Assembly (NCBI GenBank): GCA_021014945.1
Contig: MU266681.1
Coordinates: 1-22,938 of the forward strand
Direction: 5' to 3'
Origin: Leucogyrophana mollusca
Lineage: Eukaryota > Basidiomycota > Agaricomycetes > Boletales
Length of the DNA stretch: 22,938 nt
Positions 9,619 through 21,456 of the stretch are shown piece after piece. Every line of letters begins with the position of its first letter. Within the stretch, counting starts at the first letter, position 1. Below the pieces are notes generated by a model. The model saw only the letters and a program-made list of their open reading frames with translations, was not told the DNA's origin and made no database searches. The position numbers and the translations under genes were made by a program.

Positions 9619-9698
9619 TAATAATTCAAAGTCCCAAGCTCACCCAGCTGAAGGGAGGTTAATTACTTACAAGATTTTACAGCGTCCTTTATCCCGAC

Positions 9699-12659
9699 AT
9701 GGCCTCGACTTCAAGGTTCACGAAATCAGTGCCCTTTACGCCGAAACGACCTTTATCATCAGCCTCAAGCAGCGAACTAGCTCGGTCACTTGCAACCCCC
9801 AGCGTCCTTGGAACTGCAAAGAAATTTAAGGCTGCTCTTTCCTCGGAGTCCCGCCTGAGAACAACGACAGTCCCCAAACCAAGACCCGGCACACCAACTA
9901 AGAAATCACTCGATGCCCCCCGACCAAGAACACCCGGTACTCCAAGGGCACAGAGCCCAATGATGTTCATGAACGCCAGTGAAATGGACGTTAGCCGCGT
10001 TGATCCCGAAGAAGCTTTGGTAGATTATCAGACTGTCGATGCGGCAGACGTCTCTGTCGAAGTGGACGAGTCACTGCTAAACGACTATGGCAACGAGGAT
10101 AAAGTCCTTGTGTCAATAAGGTCAGTCATGATTTATTCCTATAGACTGATCTAACAAGTCTTCAGAATCCGGCCGACGACCGCACACACCGCTTGGGATA
10201 GCTCTGTCCCCCGTTCCATTAAACTTCAACCGCAGCACACCAAAACGACCGCCACCACACCCCCGGAATTCCATTTCGATGAAGTCCTCATCGGCTCGGA
10301 GAACAAACCTGTATATAATGCCGTTGCCCGTAGTCATGTCTGTGCTGCCATGGACGGATACAACTCCGTCATATTTGCGTACGGGCAGACCGCCAGTGGT
10401 AAGACATTCACCCTGGTGAGTTCCTTTCTTGCGCCAGATTCCGCCTTGGTTTTTACGCCACAGCAGTCAGGTAACGAGGACCAGCCCGGGATAATACCCC
10501 GCGCAATGAAAGATGTGTTCTCATACATCCGTCGTACCCCAACCCGGGAATACCTTCTCCGATGCTCTTACCTTGAAATATACAACGAAACCATCTACGA
10601 TCTTCTTGCATCCCCGTCTTCATCCGCCGCGCAACCCGTTCAAATACAGGGGAACGGCATTCTCGTACCACTGCGCGAAGAGGTCGTAACAAGCCTGAAG
10701 AGTGTCAAGGAGGTGCTGGAGCGCGGGGAACGTAACCGGCGCACGGCCAGTACCGATTGGAACGAGAGGAGTAGTCGGAGTCATAGCGTTTTCAGACTTG
10801 TTGTGGAGAGTCGGGAGCGAGGTGCGGAGAAGGCCGAGAGTGGAAGACAAACTCCAGGTTGTAGACCGCCTACTCCTGGAGGCCCGCGATTGCAAACATT
10901 GGGTGGACGAAGCGTGCAGACTTCAGTGCTGGTAAGTCGGGCGACGATTTTCCGACGAGGTCTGACTTCTCTGTCCGGTCGCGTAGAGTTTGATTGATCT
11001 TGCTGGGTCCGAGAAAGCAACATCTGACAAGGAGAGGACGCGGGAGGGGAAGTACATCAATACCAGGTACGCCTCAATCAGCCTAAGACACGTCTCCTCT
11101 GGATCGCTTACTTCCACCCTAATCACTAGCTTGTTAACATTGGGGAGCGTAATTGGCACCTTAGCGGAGAACGCGGCCAAGAACAAGACGTGCGTACCGT
11201 TCTAGCTCTCCGTGCCTCGGCTGCCCGCTCATCCTTAATCGCGTTTTAGTGACCATGTCCCCTACCGAAACTCTAAACTCACCCGATTGCTCCAACCTTC
11301 CCTCTCGGGGGATGCACGCATCTCCGTCATATGTACCATCAATCCTGACATTGGGGCCATCACAGAAAGCACTAGCACGCTACTGTTCGCCCAACGAATC
11401 AAGAAAGTGCAGTTGAATGCAAAGAAGAAAGAGGTAGTAGATACCGATGCACTCATCGAACGGTACCGGAAAGAGATTGAGGATCTCAAAGCGAGACTAG
11501 CGGAACGCGAAGCAGAGGCACCCGCGAGGAATCGTAGACTGTCTGCAAGAGAGGTACGCCAATCTTCATGGGTCATCAATTATTCCTATGAGTCGGTGGA
11601 CTGATTCGAATTTTGGATATAACAGCAGATCGATGAATCGAAAGCGATGAAGGACCTCAATTCGCGGATCCAACAGCTGACGAAGCTCATATTGACGAGC
11701 CAAACGGTGGATGAGAGCAAAGGTGACGAGTCGAGGCCTGCGAGTCCATCCAAGGTCGACTTTGACATGTCACAGTACCAAGTGCGTTCGATTTTCCCCC
11801 TCCGTCTGTGAAAGCACATTGACCATCAATTTGCTCGATTCAGCTACAACAAGAACTCCTCGCCACACGACGTCAAATTGACTCACAGTCGACGCAAATC
11901 CTCTCCCTTGAAGCTACCCTCCTTGCGCGCCCTGAACTTCCACCTGACGCACCAGAAACAGAGAAAGATAAGCTCATTGCGGAACAGGGCAAGACGATTC
12001 GAGAGCTTGAAATTGTCGTGAGAGGATACGAAGAGAATTTAGGGGAGCCGCTACGGGCAGTGAGGGAAGACGTAGAGAAGGAGTGGATGGGGAAGCTGGA
12101 TGAAGAAATAAAGAAGCGGGAAGAAGGGGAGGCGTGGGCAGCAGAACTAGTCAGGCAACTGGAAAAGGAGAAGAAGGTCAGCTTTAGTCCTCCTTTGGTT
12201 TTGACGATCAGCGCTAATAGGCGCTTTCATTCCGTACAGCTGCGGATCAAGTTAGAAGAGGAACGACGGGCGTTGGCTGCGTTTGTGAGCAAATTTGACG
12301 CGCTTGGTCTTGGGGGCGGCGGTCCAGCTGTCTCAAAGCTCAAGCCCCCCAAACCAACTCCTGGTGGTGCTGCTGCAACGTTCGCCGAGCGTCGGGCCGC
12401 CACTTTCAGTGTGGGCCCGAGTATCGTGGAAGACACGGAATACGCCGAATCACCTGTGCGCTTGGACATGCTGGCCAACTCAAGAGCACAGCCCAGTTTA
12501 TTGGAGCAAATGCCGGAGGAGGAATGGAGCCTGTTGATGGATGATGCTAGTTTCGAGCTGTCGATGGACCCTCCCTTAGGGAAACCCAAAGGACTTGGGA
12601 AGAGGGCAGATAGTCCTGTAAAGGAGGTGTTGAGGATGAAGGAGAATATTCCATTGTAA
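9699..12659 (+). CDS. Kinesin motor protein, probably kinesin-7/Kip2 type
   Basis: Microtubule plus-end-directed ATPase motor by family. Exons: 9699-10120, 10166-10415, 10467-10931, 10987-11066, 11130-11189, 11250-11553, 11626-11781, 11844-12176, 12240-12659. All eight introns are GT-AG, 45-72 nt, and phase is kept, giving 829 residues. Residues 1-130 are a basic Ser/Pro/Thr-rich extension with repeated TP sites (TPKRP, RPGTPTKK, RTPGTP). The motor (about 135-480) shows P-loop GQTASGKT (214-221), switch I NERSSRSH (323-330), switch II DLAGSE (383-388), YINTSLLTLGSVI and HVPYRNSKLTRLLQPSLSG. A neck with RYRKEIEDLKARLAERE, typical of kinesin-7, leads into long coiled coil (about 485-710) and a non-helical tail. 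A Pro/Gly-rich insertion of about 38 residues (near 342-379) precedes the SLIDLAGSE strand. Subfamily assignment is by motif memory, not phylogeny. MCB-like boxes upstream suggest cell-cycle control. Confidence 0.93.
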
Positions 12660-14296
12660 GTTGAGTGGTGACGTTTTTTTTATATCGCTATTGAGTTTAA
12701 GTCTTCGTTCGTCTTTGCATACTTATTGATGTCTCTGTTGTCCGTCGCTTGTCGTTGTACCGTCACTGCCGTTGTCTGTGGATACCTCAATTGTTATTTG
12801 GAATCTGGTATGGCCCGAAAGACCCAGCACTTGCTCGGTTAGTTATGACGTAAATATGTATTGGGTCCAAACGGCTTTCGAGTGGACAACTTGTCTCAAA
12901 CTTCAGTGTTGGCATGTGCCAGCTCGCGATCTTAGATCCTCCTGCGAATGACTCTACCACAGCTTATAGCCTGTAAGTAGGGTAAACTTTCCCATACACA
13001 CGAACAAACTCACAGTATTTGGACTAGCATGCATACCGGCGGACAATGGTCGCTCTAGATATCCACTTCGGTGTTGGATGTGCTGGGAACGATTAACGCG
13101 ATTGGGACATCGATTTATTGAAAGGACGCTTCCTTCCGGGTCCTCTTGGACCGTGCGACGCAATGCATATCGGAGTAGTCGGCGCTGTGGCCTAACTGCG
13201 TTCTTGCTTTGACCAATGTAGCGTCCAGGCATCATCGATTCATCCCCTGCATGGAGCAGCGGGCAGATCGGAATCAAGTTCGTCACTTTTTGAGCCTAAC
13301 ACTCGGGTTGACGTTTGCAAGCGCATGGTGGCAGGCTACTGGTCCGACAGATGTGGAATCTTGAAACTGTTTGTTTACACCTGTTCAATTTCCCTTTACA
13401 CCCACCAACGGATGACTTGTCGGTTCTCAGATTTTATTCGGTTCCGACTATTAAAGCGTCACCGATGGCCGTGCACTCACAGCATCGGACGAATACTTTC
13501 AAAGATTTGTTATGGGGACCTGCCACTGGCAAGCTGCCTTGTGACATCGAAGCAGGCCTTCCATCTCCATTGAAGCCCTTGCGGATCGTCTGATTTTGGC
13601 TTCCATGCCAGATGATGGGGTCTTCGGAACTCTGGCGTGGCAGAAAGTGTCGTGGTTGTTCTTCCTTCCATTACTCTGTTCCTGTCGGGTATTAGTCGAT
13701 CGACGTTTGCCTGTGGTTGGCTTCACTCTGGCTGGCAGCTACGGATATGCTTCAGGCTAGAGCGCTACTTGTTTCCGGTGCTGACGATGAGGATACGCCA
13801 GGAAAAGGACGGTATGATCCACGTTCGATATCGACCAAACGAGGAATAAGGGCAAAGGTAAAGACAGTCTTGTGCGAAGAAAAAGCTGACCTGTTGGTAG
13901 AAGCATATACCATTAGGAAAAGCTGGCTGAATTCACATTTCACGTTCTGCCGATTATGTCAGCGGAGTAGGTTGTGCTGTGATTCTACGAAGGCCCAGAA
14001 GTGCAAGAAGGTGATAAGAAAGTTATAAGAAGCGGAACGGAACGCATAGTAAGCCTATCCCCCTCCTTGCCTTTAACTTTGCGAACAAGATAACGACGCG
14101 GGGTCTGCAAATCCGCGTCTCTCCTCTGCAGACCTTTTGACTTTTCTTCCCGCTGCCGATCTGTCTGTCATTTGCGTCTGCAGGTTTTGTTTTCACGTCG
14201 GATCCACAGCGTTGTCGAGGTATACTATCCCCCTGTTTTTAATATCACTTGCAACTCTGACCACCGGCGCGTAGCTCGAAATTACCTGGTTTTGAC
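12660..14296. other. Long intergenic region, no supportable gene
   Basis: About 1.64 kb between the kinesin stop and the PKS start. ORFs exist on both strands (for example 12954-13286 minus, 13717-14028 plus), but none has a motif, signal peptide or good splice structure. A consensus-like donor GTAAGT at 12973 and acceptor CTCACAG ending at 13015 follow a short ORF from the ATG at 12914, yet the spliced frame closes quickly. A 60-codon open stretch around 13560-13755 is also unrecognised. This could be a decayed gene or a non-coding transcript. The last 200 bp hold the PKS promoter elements. Confidence 0.5.
14095..14134. promoter_or_regulatory. Gal4-type palindrome GACGCGG-N11-CCGCGTC with interleaved GGTCTGCA/TGCAGACC
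   Basis: A perfect 7-bp inverted repeat GACGCGG (14095-14101) and CCGCGTC (14113-14119) places CGG and CCG exactly 11 nt apart, the geometry recognised by Gal4-class Zn2Cys6 dimers. Interleaved is a second perfect inverted repeat, GGTCTGCA (14102-14109) and TGCAGACC (14127-14134); GTCTGCA recurs near 14176. The site ends about 160 bp before the PKS start. Zn2Cys6 activators commonly control fungal secondary-metabolite genes, so a role in PKS induction is plausible; no such regulator gene lies in the window. Confidence 0.5.
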
Positions 14297-17200
14297 ATGT
14301 CGGTGACGTTTTCCCCATGCCATGTTCATGTCCCCGTTTTTGCCGGTCAGGGTGTTGCTGCTTCCGGCCTCGTGCAAGCTCGCCAGCAGGCGGCGCTCGA
14401 CGCCAAATCTCCGTTGGGCACGATGCTCTTGACGTCGTGCTTCGAGGCTTTCGGGACGGAACTGTCTGCCTTGTCCTCTGCTGAGCTCCAAGAGAGTGAT
14501 ATATCTTCTCTTGACTTCACCGAGCCAGGTTCGCTTCTTTCGCCATCGCCGCGGTATGCACAAAACCCGATCATTTCTGGAACGAGTCTACTATTGGTGC
14601 AATCACTTCGATATCTCTCCTTCGTCCTGAAGGGCGCCGAGGACATGAAATCCCCCACTTATTTTCAGGATACCCTCAACACCAATATCAAGCACGACAT
14701 AGGGGTTCTCGGCTTTTCATCGGGAATCATACCTGCATGTGCGGTCGGTGCATCACAAAATACTCTTATGTATATGTGCCACACCGTTGAGGCATTTCGA
14801 CTGGCGTTTTGGATTGGCCTACGCAGCCTCCAGTTCAGGAAAAGTGCCTTGCGAGAAATTGGCGAACTTGATCCTGCACTTCCATGGAGCCTGGTTTGTG
14901 TTGGACTGAGCAAGGCGAGCATGCAGGATCGCATCTCCAATTTTGAGCGACAAGTAAATAGCCTCTCTTTTTTATTTTGCCCCGTCGGCTGATTTTTCAA
15001 ACTAGCGCGGTCTTCTGTCGGTTTTACAGATAACGGCTATATTCGACGACCAATGTGTCACGGTCTCAGGCCGCCCTGATCAGCTGGAACAATTCTCTCT
15101 GTCCATTGCGGCAGTGTGTACTATCCACAAAACGACCGTCGACACGCTGTACCATTCATCTGTTCACACCTTTGGAACGAGAACGGAAGTCCTCGCGGAC
15201 GTGGTTAGACGCCGCATTCGTTTTCCGGACTTTGGCGATCTAAGATGTCCTCCGCGATCCACTTTAAGCGGCCACATTCTCGGCTCTGGTCAGGGGTCCG
15301 CGTCACTCGTAGAGGCAGTTATCGACATGGTGCTAGTACATCCGGTAAACTGGGACCTCGTTACAAAGGAACTTGGCGTCTCATTACCTCCAGGCATGGG
15401 GATGCGTCTGTTGAACTTTGGTCCCGGGACTGGTCTTGCTCGTACCGTCGAAAAGGCCTCGCCGAATGCCGTTGTATCATCATGGATGGATGTGGCGCTT
15501 GACATGCAGACTGTTCACGAAGTGCAACTTCCACCGCCCTTCCAACCTAAACAGGAACCAATCGCCATTGTTGGCATGGCTGTGCATATGCCCGGTTCTG
15601 CGAACGCCAGTGAACTGTGGGAGGTTTTGTCGAGAGGGCTCAATACCTTGTCAGAAGTGAGCTCTTCCCTTGATGGTGTTCTTCTAGGAATTCATCATTG
15701 GCCGCGTGAAGATACCAGGAGATCGATTCAATGTTTCCTCGTACACCGATTCCCCGGGAGGGAATAGCAGTCGGACGATGAAGGCCCATACAGGTAACTT
15801 CTTGGAAGGGCACGATGAGTTCGACCATAAGTTTTTCAAGATTTCTCCGAGAGAGGCAAGAAGCATGGACCCTCAACAACGTATCCTTCTCCATACCGCG
15901 TACGAAGCTCTGGAGAATGCAGGATACGTGCCCGATGCTACCCCTTCGTTCCATAGGGACAGTTTCGGTTGCTACATCGGCGCTGCAACGCAGGATTATG
16001 CCGACAACTTGCAAGACGAAATTGATGTCTATTACAGCACAGGTCTGCCACCTTCATTCACTATTCCCCAAGACAGTCTCGTGACAGTTGCCATATACAG
16101 GCAATCTGAAGGGGTTCCTTAGTGGTCGTATATCGTACGCAATGCAGTTCGGCGGCCCGTCGGTTGTGGTTGACACTGCGTGCTCATCATCAATTGTCGC
16201 AATATACCAGGCGTGTCGTGCACTCATGAACAAGGATTGCAATTCCGCGATTGCTGGAGGGGTAAATATAATCACAAGCCCCAACGTAAGCAGCCAGTGC
16301 TTCTCAGTCTACGTGACGATCGTCTGATTTGCATTTTAGATGTTCCTTGGGTTAGATCGTGGGCATTTCCTAAGTCCAACGGGACAATGCAAAGCGTTTG
16401 ACGCGTCCGCCGATGGATATTCTCGTGGGGAGGGCTGTGGGCTCTTCGTGCTCAAACGCTTGGTAGACGCGGTCGCAGAGAATGACAATATCCTTGGCGT
16501 CATTCGCGGAATCGAAGTGAACCAGAGTGGACTCGCACATTCCATCACCCATCCTCACGCCCCTACCCAAGCCGCGCTGTTCGAAAAGCTAGTACAAGGG
16601 TCAGGGATAAGCGCATCCAGAGTCAGCGTCGTTGAGGCTCATGGTACCGGAACGCAAGCGGGAGACCCATGCGAGCTTAGTAGCATTCGCAGTGTTTTCA
16701 CAGGCGGACGGACATCAGACAATCCGCTTCATATAACTTCTATCAAGGCGAATATCGGACATCTGGAAGCTGCATCTGGCGCTGCAGGGCTTTCGAAACT
16801 ACTTCTCATGTTGCGCTATAACATGATACCTGCGCAGATTTCACTCAAGACTCTGAACCCGAAAATAGCGCCGCTGGACGAGGACCATACAGTCATCGAC
16901 ACACTCCCATGCGAATGGACCTCGGGAGAATCACCCCGTGTCGCCGTGCTTAACAACTTCGGAGCCGCTGGATCCAATGGTGCCATGATAATCGAAGAAC
17001 ACCCCTCGCAAAACCCTTCCGACACTGCTGTCTCTCCCTGCATTTTCGGGCTATCTGCTAAGTCGGAACTGGCTCTCGAGAAACTTCGCGTTCAGTACAC
17101 ACGATGGCTCCGGCATGCGCGAAACAAAGACGCTGCGTTCACTGATGTCGCATATACTGCGACGGCGAGGAGGCAAATATACCCCTACCGCATGGCGGTT

Positions 17201-20200
17201 TCCGCCAACACCAAGGATGAGCTTGTTCTTGCTCTTGCCAAAGCCAGTACCATTCATGTCAGTCGCCCCAAGGGTGATGTGATCTTCGTCTTTTCGGGCC
17301 AAGGGAGCCAACATTTGTGTATGGGAGCCTCGCTTTACTCGGCGTCCCCCATATTCCGGCATCAGATTGACAAATGCCACGCGTTGTTAGTTGCGAGTGG
17401 TTTCCCTGGTGTACTCCAGATTATCACGGCAGGCCCACATGGGAGCGGGCTCGATGAATCAGAAGAATTCGAAGCGTATCAAGCTGCCATGCTCGTCTTG
17501 GGTTACGCATTAAGCAAGCTTTGGGCACATTGGGGTGTCAGTCCATCTGCTGTCGTCGGGCACAGGTAAGCAAATGGTTCATTTTGCAGCATCTCCCTTT
17601 CAAACGTTGCTGCTCGACAGCCTTGGCGAGTACGCTGCCCTTGTCACCGCTGGGGTCCTCGCTATCGAAGACGCACTGTACATCGTAGCCCATCGCGCAC
17701 GCCTCATAAGACGCCATTGCTTCACCCGCCGAACGGGTATGCTTGCCATCGGTCTCGGTTTCAGTGACTTACAGGAGCTATTGGAGACGTCTGATGCCTA
17801 TCCTGACCTGTCCATCGCCTGTGTAAATAGTGCATCAGACTGCACTGTCTCGGGGCCCTTGGAACAGCTGAACTCTCTCAAATCGTGTCTCGCTGTTGGC
17901 CAGAAAGGCGTCCTTCTGGAGATTCCTTTGGGGTACCACAGCAATGCTATGCAGCCTATATTGGCCAAACTTGACCAAATTGCTGGTAATATCCCTATCA
18001 ATGCCCCGGTCATCCCAGTCGTATCGAACGTTCTCGGAGTGGTCGTTTCTCCAGGGGACAAGTCGATCTTTAATCAGTCGTACTTTTCCCGGCATTGTGT
18101 CCAACCCGTGCTCTTCGCTCAGGGGGTGGAAGCCCTCGCAGCAGATCCGGCCTTGTCGCATATCGACGCCTGGATTGAGATTGGACCCCATACCTCATGC
18201 TTGCCGATGATAAAATCTATACTAGCCCTTCCAACGACTCCCGTCACTCTACTGCCGTCGCTACGTAAAAGGCAGGACGCTCGGACGACGCTGACAAGCA
18301 GCTTGTCGCAGCTCTACCTTACAAGTGTTGAGGTGCACTGGCGTGACGTCTTCGCCCAATTAGGGCCCGGATTGTGCGTTGATCTACCATCCTACCCCTT
18401 CGAAGCACAAAAATTCTGGGTTCAATACGATGAACGCGACCACCACTCTGACCTCCAGCCAAAACCATCCCGTCTCGTCAACGAGTACATGATGTTGCAC
18501 TCGTGGGTTCAGTACCCCTCCCACCTCAACGGCAACGTCGCGATTTTCGAGACCCCCATGAATGCCCTCGAGAGCTATATACAAGGCCACAAGGTCGCCG
18601 GATATGCCCTATGCCCCGCCTCGGTATATCTGGAACAAGCCCTAGCCGGAGCTACCCTTGCGAAGCGTTACATGGCACTGGACTTTGGGAACAGTATGCC
18701 AGTTTTACGGGGAGTTCAGTTCGCGAAACCGTTGGTATATCACAAGTCAATAACCCGCATGGTGTTGACCCGTGTCACTATCCACAAAGATGGCACAGGG
18801 ATATTCAGTGTCACGTCGAGACTGGCCTCTACCCGCGAGGAGTCAATTCATGTCCAGGGCGAGATACGTTTCCAGTCCACCAGGGAGACCACAATGAATC
18901 TCGCCCGTGAGATGCCCACTAGCAGCCGTCAAATTACAGCCATCAAGTCTGCAGGAAACGGCAGCCCTCCTGAAACCTTTACCACTCGTGCGATATACGA
19001 AGTCCTCTTCGCTCGCGTCGTCGAATACTCCAAGGAATATCACACCATCCAATCACTTACGGTCAGCCCCGACAGCATGGAAGGTGTTGCGCTTATCCAG
19101 CTTCCGAGTGAGTACGATCGGCGTCCCTTTGCTGCCCACCCTGTGTTCGTGGATACTCTCCTTCATGTCGCCGGTTTCATCGCAAATATGCAAGGCGACG
19201 GGAATGACGCTTATATCTGCAGCGAGGTCGGGACCGTCAAGGTGCTTTCTGGACTCCTTGACTATCGGAAACCGTACACCATCTACTGCAGCAGTAGTTG
19301 GATGTCCTTCGAGAATCTTATGCTTTCCGACGCCTGTGCCATCCTAGAATCTGAGCCAAGACAAATCGTGGCTCATCTGAAAGGCGTGCAATTCCGTCGT
19401 GTTCGTCTCATTAGCCTCACAAGGGGGTTATCCCTTGCCGCCGACCCCATGATTGTCAAAACTCGGAGACGTACAGACTCAAATGCCATCATATCACCCG
19501 TCTCTCCGCGCAGCATCATATTTGCGCGCTCTCGGTCCAACACTCAAAACACAGATCCCTTCCGTGAGCTGCACGGCGGAGAAACGCATACCATCAACGA
19601 AAGTGATGGCACTTGGAGCTCCAGTGAAGCATCGTCACCAAAGACTTTGGTATCTGATGAGGAGTTCCCCGAACCATTGGCAGCCACTTTATCCGGTGAA
19701 GATCACATCCGAGGAATCATGTCACACGCCTTGGGTCTTTGTGCGCATGAGATAGACGACCATTCCGATTTTCAATCCCTCGGACTCGATTCCTTGACGT
19801 CGATTGAGGCTCTTCAAGCGTTCAGGGTGGAAATGGGTCTTACTCTTCCCCATGATATATTTATCATTCATCCTACCTTCGCATCACTGTCAGGGCTCCT
19901 CACGAAGTTGACCCAGACAAAAGAACACTCGGGCCGTTCGGGAATGCTCAAGCTCTCGATGCAGACTCTACGAGACGGATTTCCCCTGAAACCTACCCCC
20001 ATACATACACATATGGAACATCGCGAGAACGATAATCGCGTGCCGTTGTTTCTGTTCCATGACGGAAGTGGCCTCATCAGTGGCTACAACCGATTGCTGG
20101 CCATAAACCGTGACGTGTGGGGGCTACCAAACCCCCGCTTTGCCACCGGAGAGGCATGGAGTGACTTACAAAGCATGTCACGCGAATACGCCCAAATCGT

Positions 20201-20848
20201 GAAGAAAACCGTCACGGGTGCAGTGCTTCTCGGAGGTTGGTATCTGATCACATTTTACCCTTCCCTACATGTTGATAAATCGATACCGTAGGCTGGTCAT
20301 TTGGTGGCGTTTTGGCTTTCGAAGTTGCTCGGCAACTCATCTCGCAAGGCGTGGCCGTAAGGGGTGTCCTCTTGATAGATTCCCCCAGTCCCGTCAACCA
20401 TATCCCTCTTTCCACGCCCATTGTCGACTATGTTACGCACCTTGCTGTGCAGAATGCTGGCACCGAGCTTAGGTCCCTGGTGAAAGCTCAATTTCTGATG
20501 AACTCCAAGTTGCTTGAAGACTACGCGCCTGTACCCAACGTGGGTGTCGACCCTCCGTTTGCTCTCCTCCGTTCCCGCGAGCCCTTCAACCCAGAGGCCC
20601 TTGTCGACGTTCCAAAATGGCTTTCCGAGCGTCACGACCCCCAAGTCGCCGTTGCTGGATGGGAGCAACTGATCTGCGCACCTCTAAAAACATGGGATAT
20701 CCCAGGGAACCACTTTGAGGCTTTTCATCCATCCAATGTGAGTGTTTCATCATGGACCGTTCCCACACGCCCCGCTCATGTATTGTTCCAGACCCACGAA
20801 GTATCTGGCCAAATAGGCCGCGCCTGTTCCTACCTCGAAAGCCTCTGA
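14297..20848 (+). CDS. Non-reducing polyketide synthase, SAT-KS-AT-PT-ACP-TE (orsellinic acid synthase-like)
   Basis: Iterative type I synthase that should condense acetyl and malonyl units into an aromatic polyketide. Exons: 14297-14953, 15030-15656, 15712-16042, 16101-16285, 16340-17565, 17621-20235, 20292-20737, 20792-20848. All seven introns are GT-AG, 54-76 nt, with no frame break, giving 2,047 residues. Domains: SAT about 1-370 (FAGQG; nucleophile motif reads GFSSG, Ser where GXCXG is usual; His in LYHSS). KS about 395-810 (DTACSSS Cys 566, EAHGTGT His 701, NIGHLEA His 741). AT about 916-1240 (GHSLGEY Ser 1009, GYHSNAM His 1115). PT about 1299-1605 (catalytic His 1332 in GHKVAGY, Asp 1520 in HPVFVDT). 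A Ser-rich linker, then a single ACP about 1704-1771 (LGLDSLTS, Ser 1733). TE about 1816-2047 (GWSFGG Ser 1883, GNHFEAF His 2021). No reducing or methylating domain is present. This layout and length match basidiomycete orsellinic acid synthases; the actual product is inferred. Confidence 0.96.
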
Positions 20849-21456
20849 GGCCCTCCTGTTCTTTTTCCTTGGTGGTTTACTTATACCCCCTATTGCATGC
20901 TTTGATCTTGTCACATCGGAGTTGCCTGTATTTCTACCCATCATTGCATGCCCCGCCTGCTCATATATACCCTACTCTGGATGGAGGACTTTGTATCAAT
21001 AGTCGTTCCATAGTTTTCATTCTTGTACACGTTCGTGCGTGTCTTATACCCCATCTTGTGGGCGTGAAGCAAATATACGTGCTATGCTCTCGATCACAAC
21101 CTTCCAAATTACAGTTCTCCTTTCGTATTGTCTCCCCTACCTAAACCACACGGAAAGAGGGCGTGCTGCAGTTCCTTGCTATCTTCCCCGTAGTCCCCCT
21201 ATTCTACTGCATGTAGACTGTTCATCAAGGGTCGGAGTATTATGTGGATCGCCCGTCGCTTTGCTGACTCACGTCAAGGAGAACCGTGACCCAAAGGATG
21301 GGCTGACTGAGAATCGACAGATGTGCATGTGGTCGTAGACCGAGTATTATGAATGTGGTCACGTCTCGTCAGGTGGCTTTCGGTGGTTGTGTCTTGCGTC
21401 ATGATTTTAAACTCATTAAAAGGTGAGCGAACGCAGACTGACTGCAGCCAGAGACA
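20849..21456. other. Intergenic between PKS and GST
   Basis: 608 bp holding the PKS 3' end and the GST promoter. It is pyrimidine-rich just after the PKS stop. ORFs on the plus strand (such as 20752-21144 and 21039-21338) begin inside the PKS tail or lack motifs. I find no copy of the GACGCGG/CCGCGTC palindrome here. Confidence 0.55.

Larger units (their letters stand above)
8754..9698. other. Divergent promoter region between the cysteine-rich gene and the kinesin
   Basis: About 945 bp separating two gene starts on opposite strands. ORFs inside (8943-9245, 9170-9427) lack motifs and splice logic. The kinesin-proximal end carries two clear inverted repeats, listed separately. The distal part should contain the promoter of the cysteine-rich gene, without an element I can name. 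Confidence 0.6.

Noticed and set aside
13717..14028. 103-codon plus-strand ORF before the PKS
   Set aside because: A CRLCQRSRLCC-like piece looked zinc-finger-like, but the Cys spacing fits no known Zn2Cys6 or RING pattern and the ORF has no support on either side.
15657..15711. Possible frameshift in the KS domain, where the open frame runs into unrelated residues
   Set aside because: A GT-AG intron of 55 nt restores the conserved KS sequence in phase, so the gene is not broken.
18503..18910. 135-codon ORF inside the PKS in another frame
   Set aside because: Frame shadow of the PT domain coding sequence.
20752..21144. 130-codon ORF running off the PKS 3' end
   Set aside because: It begins inside the last PKS intron; the true frame ends at the TGA at 20846 after a TE-like C-terminus.
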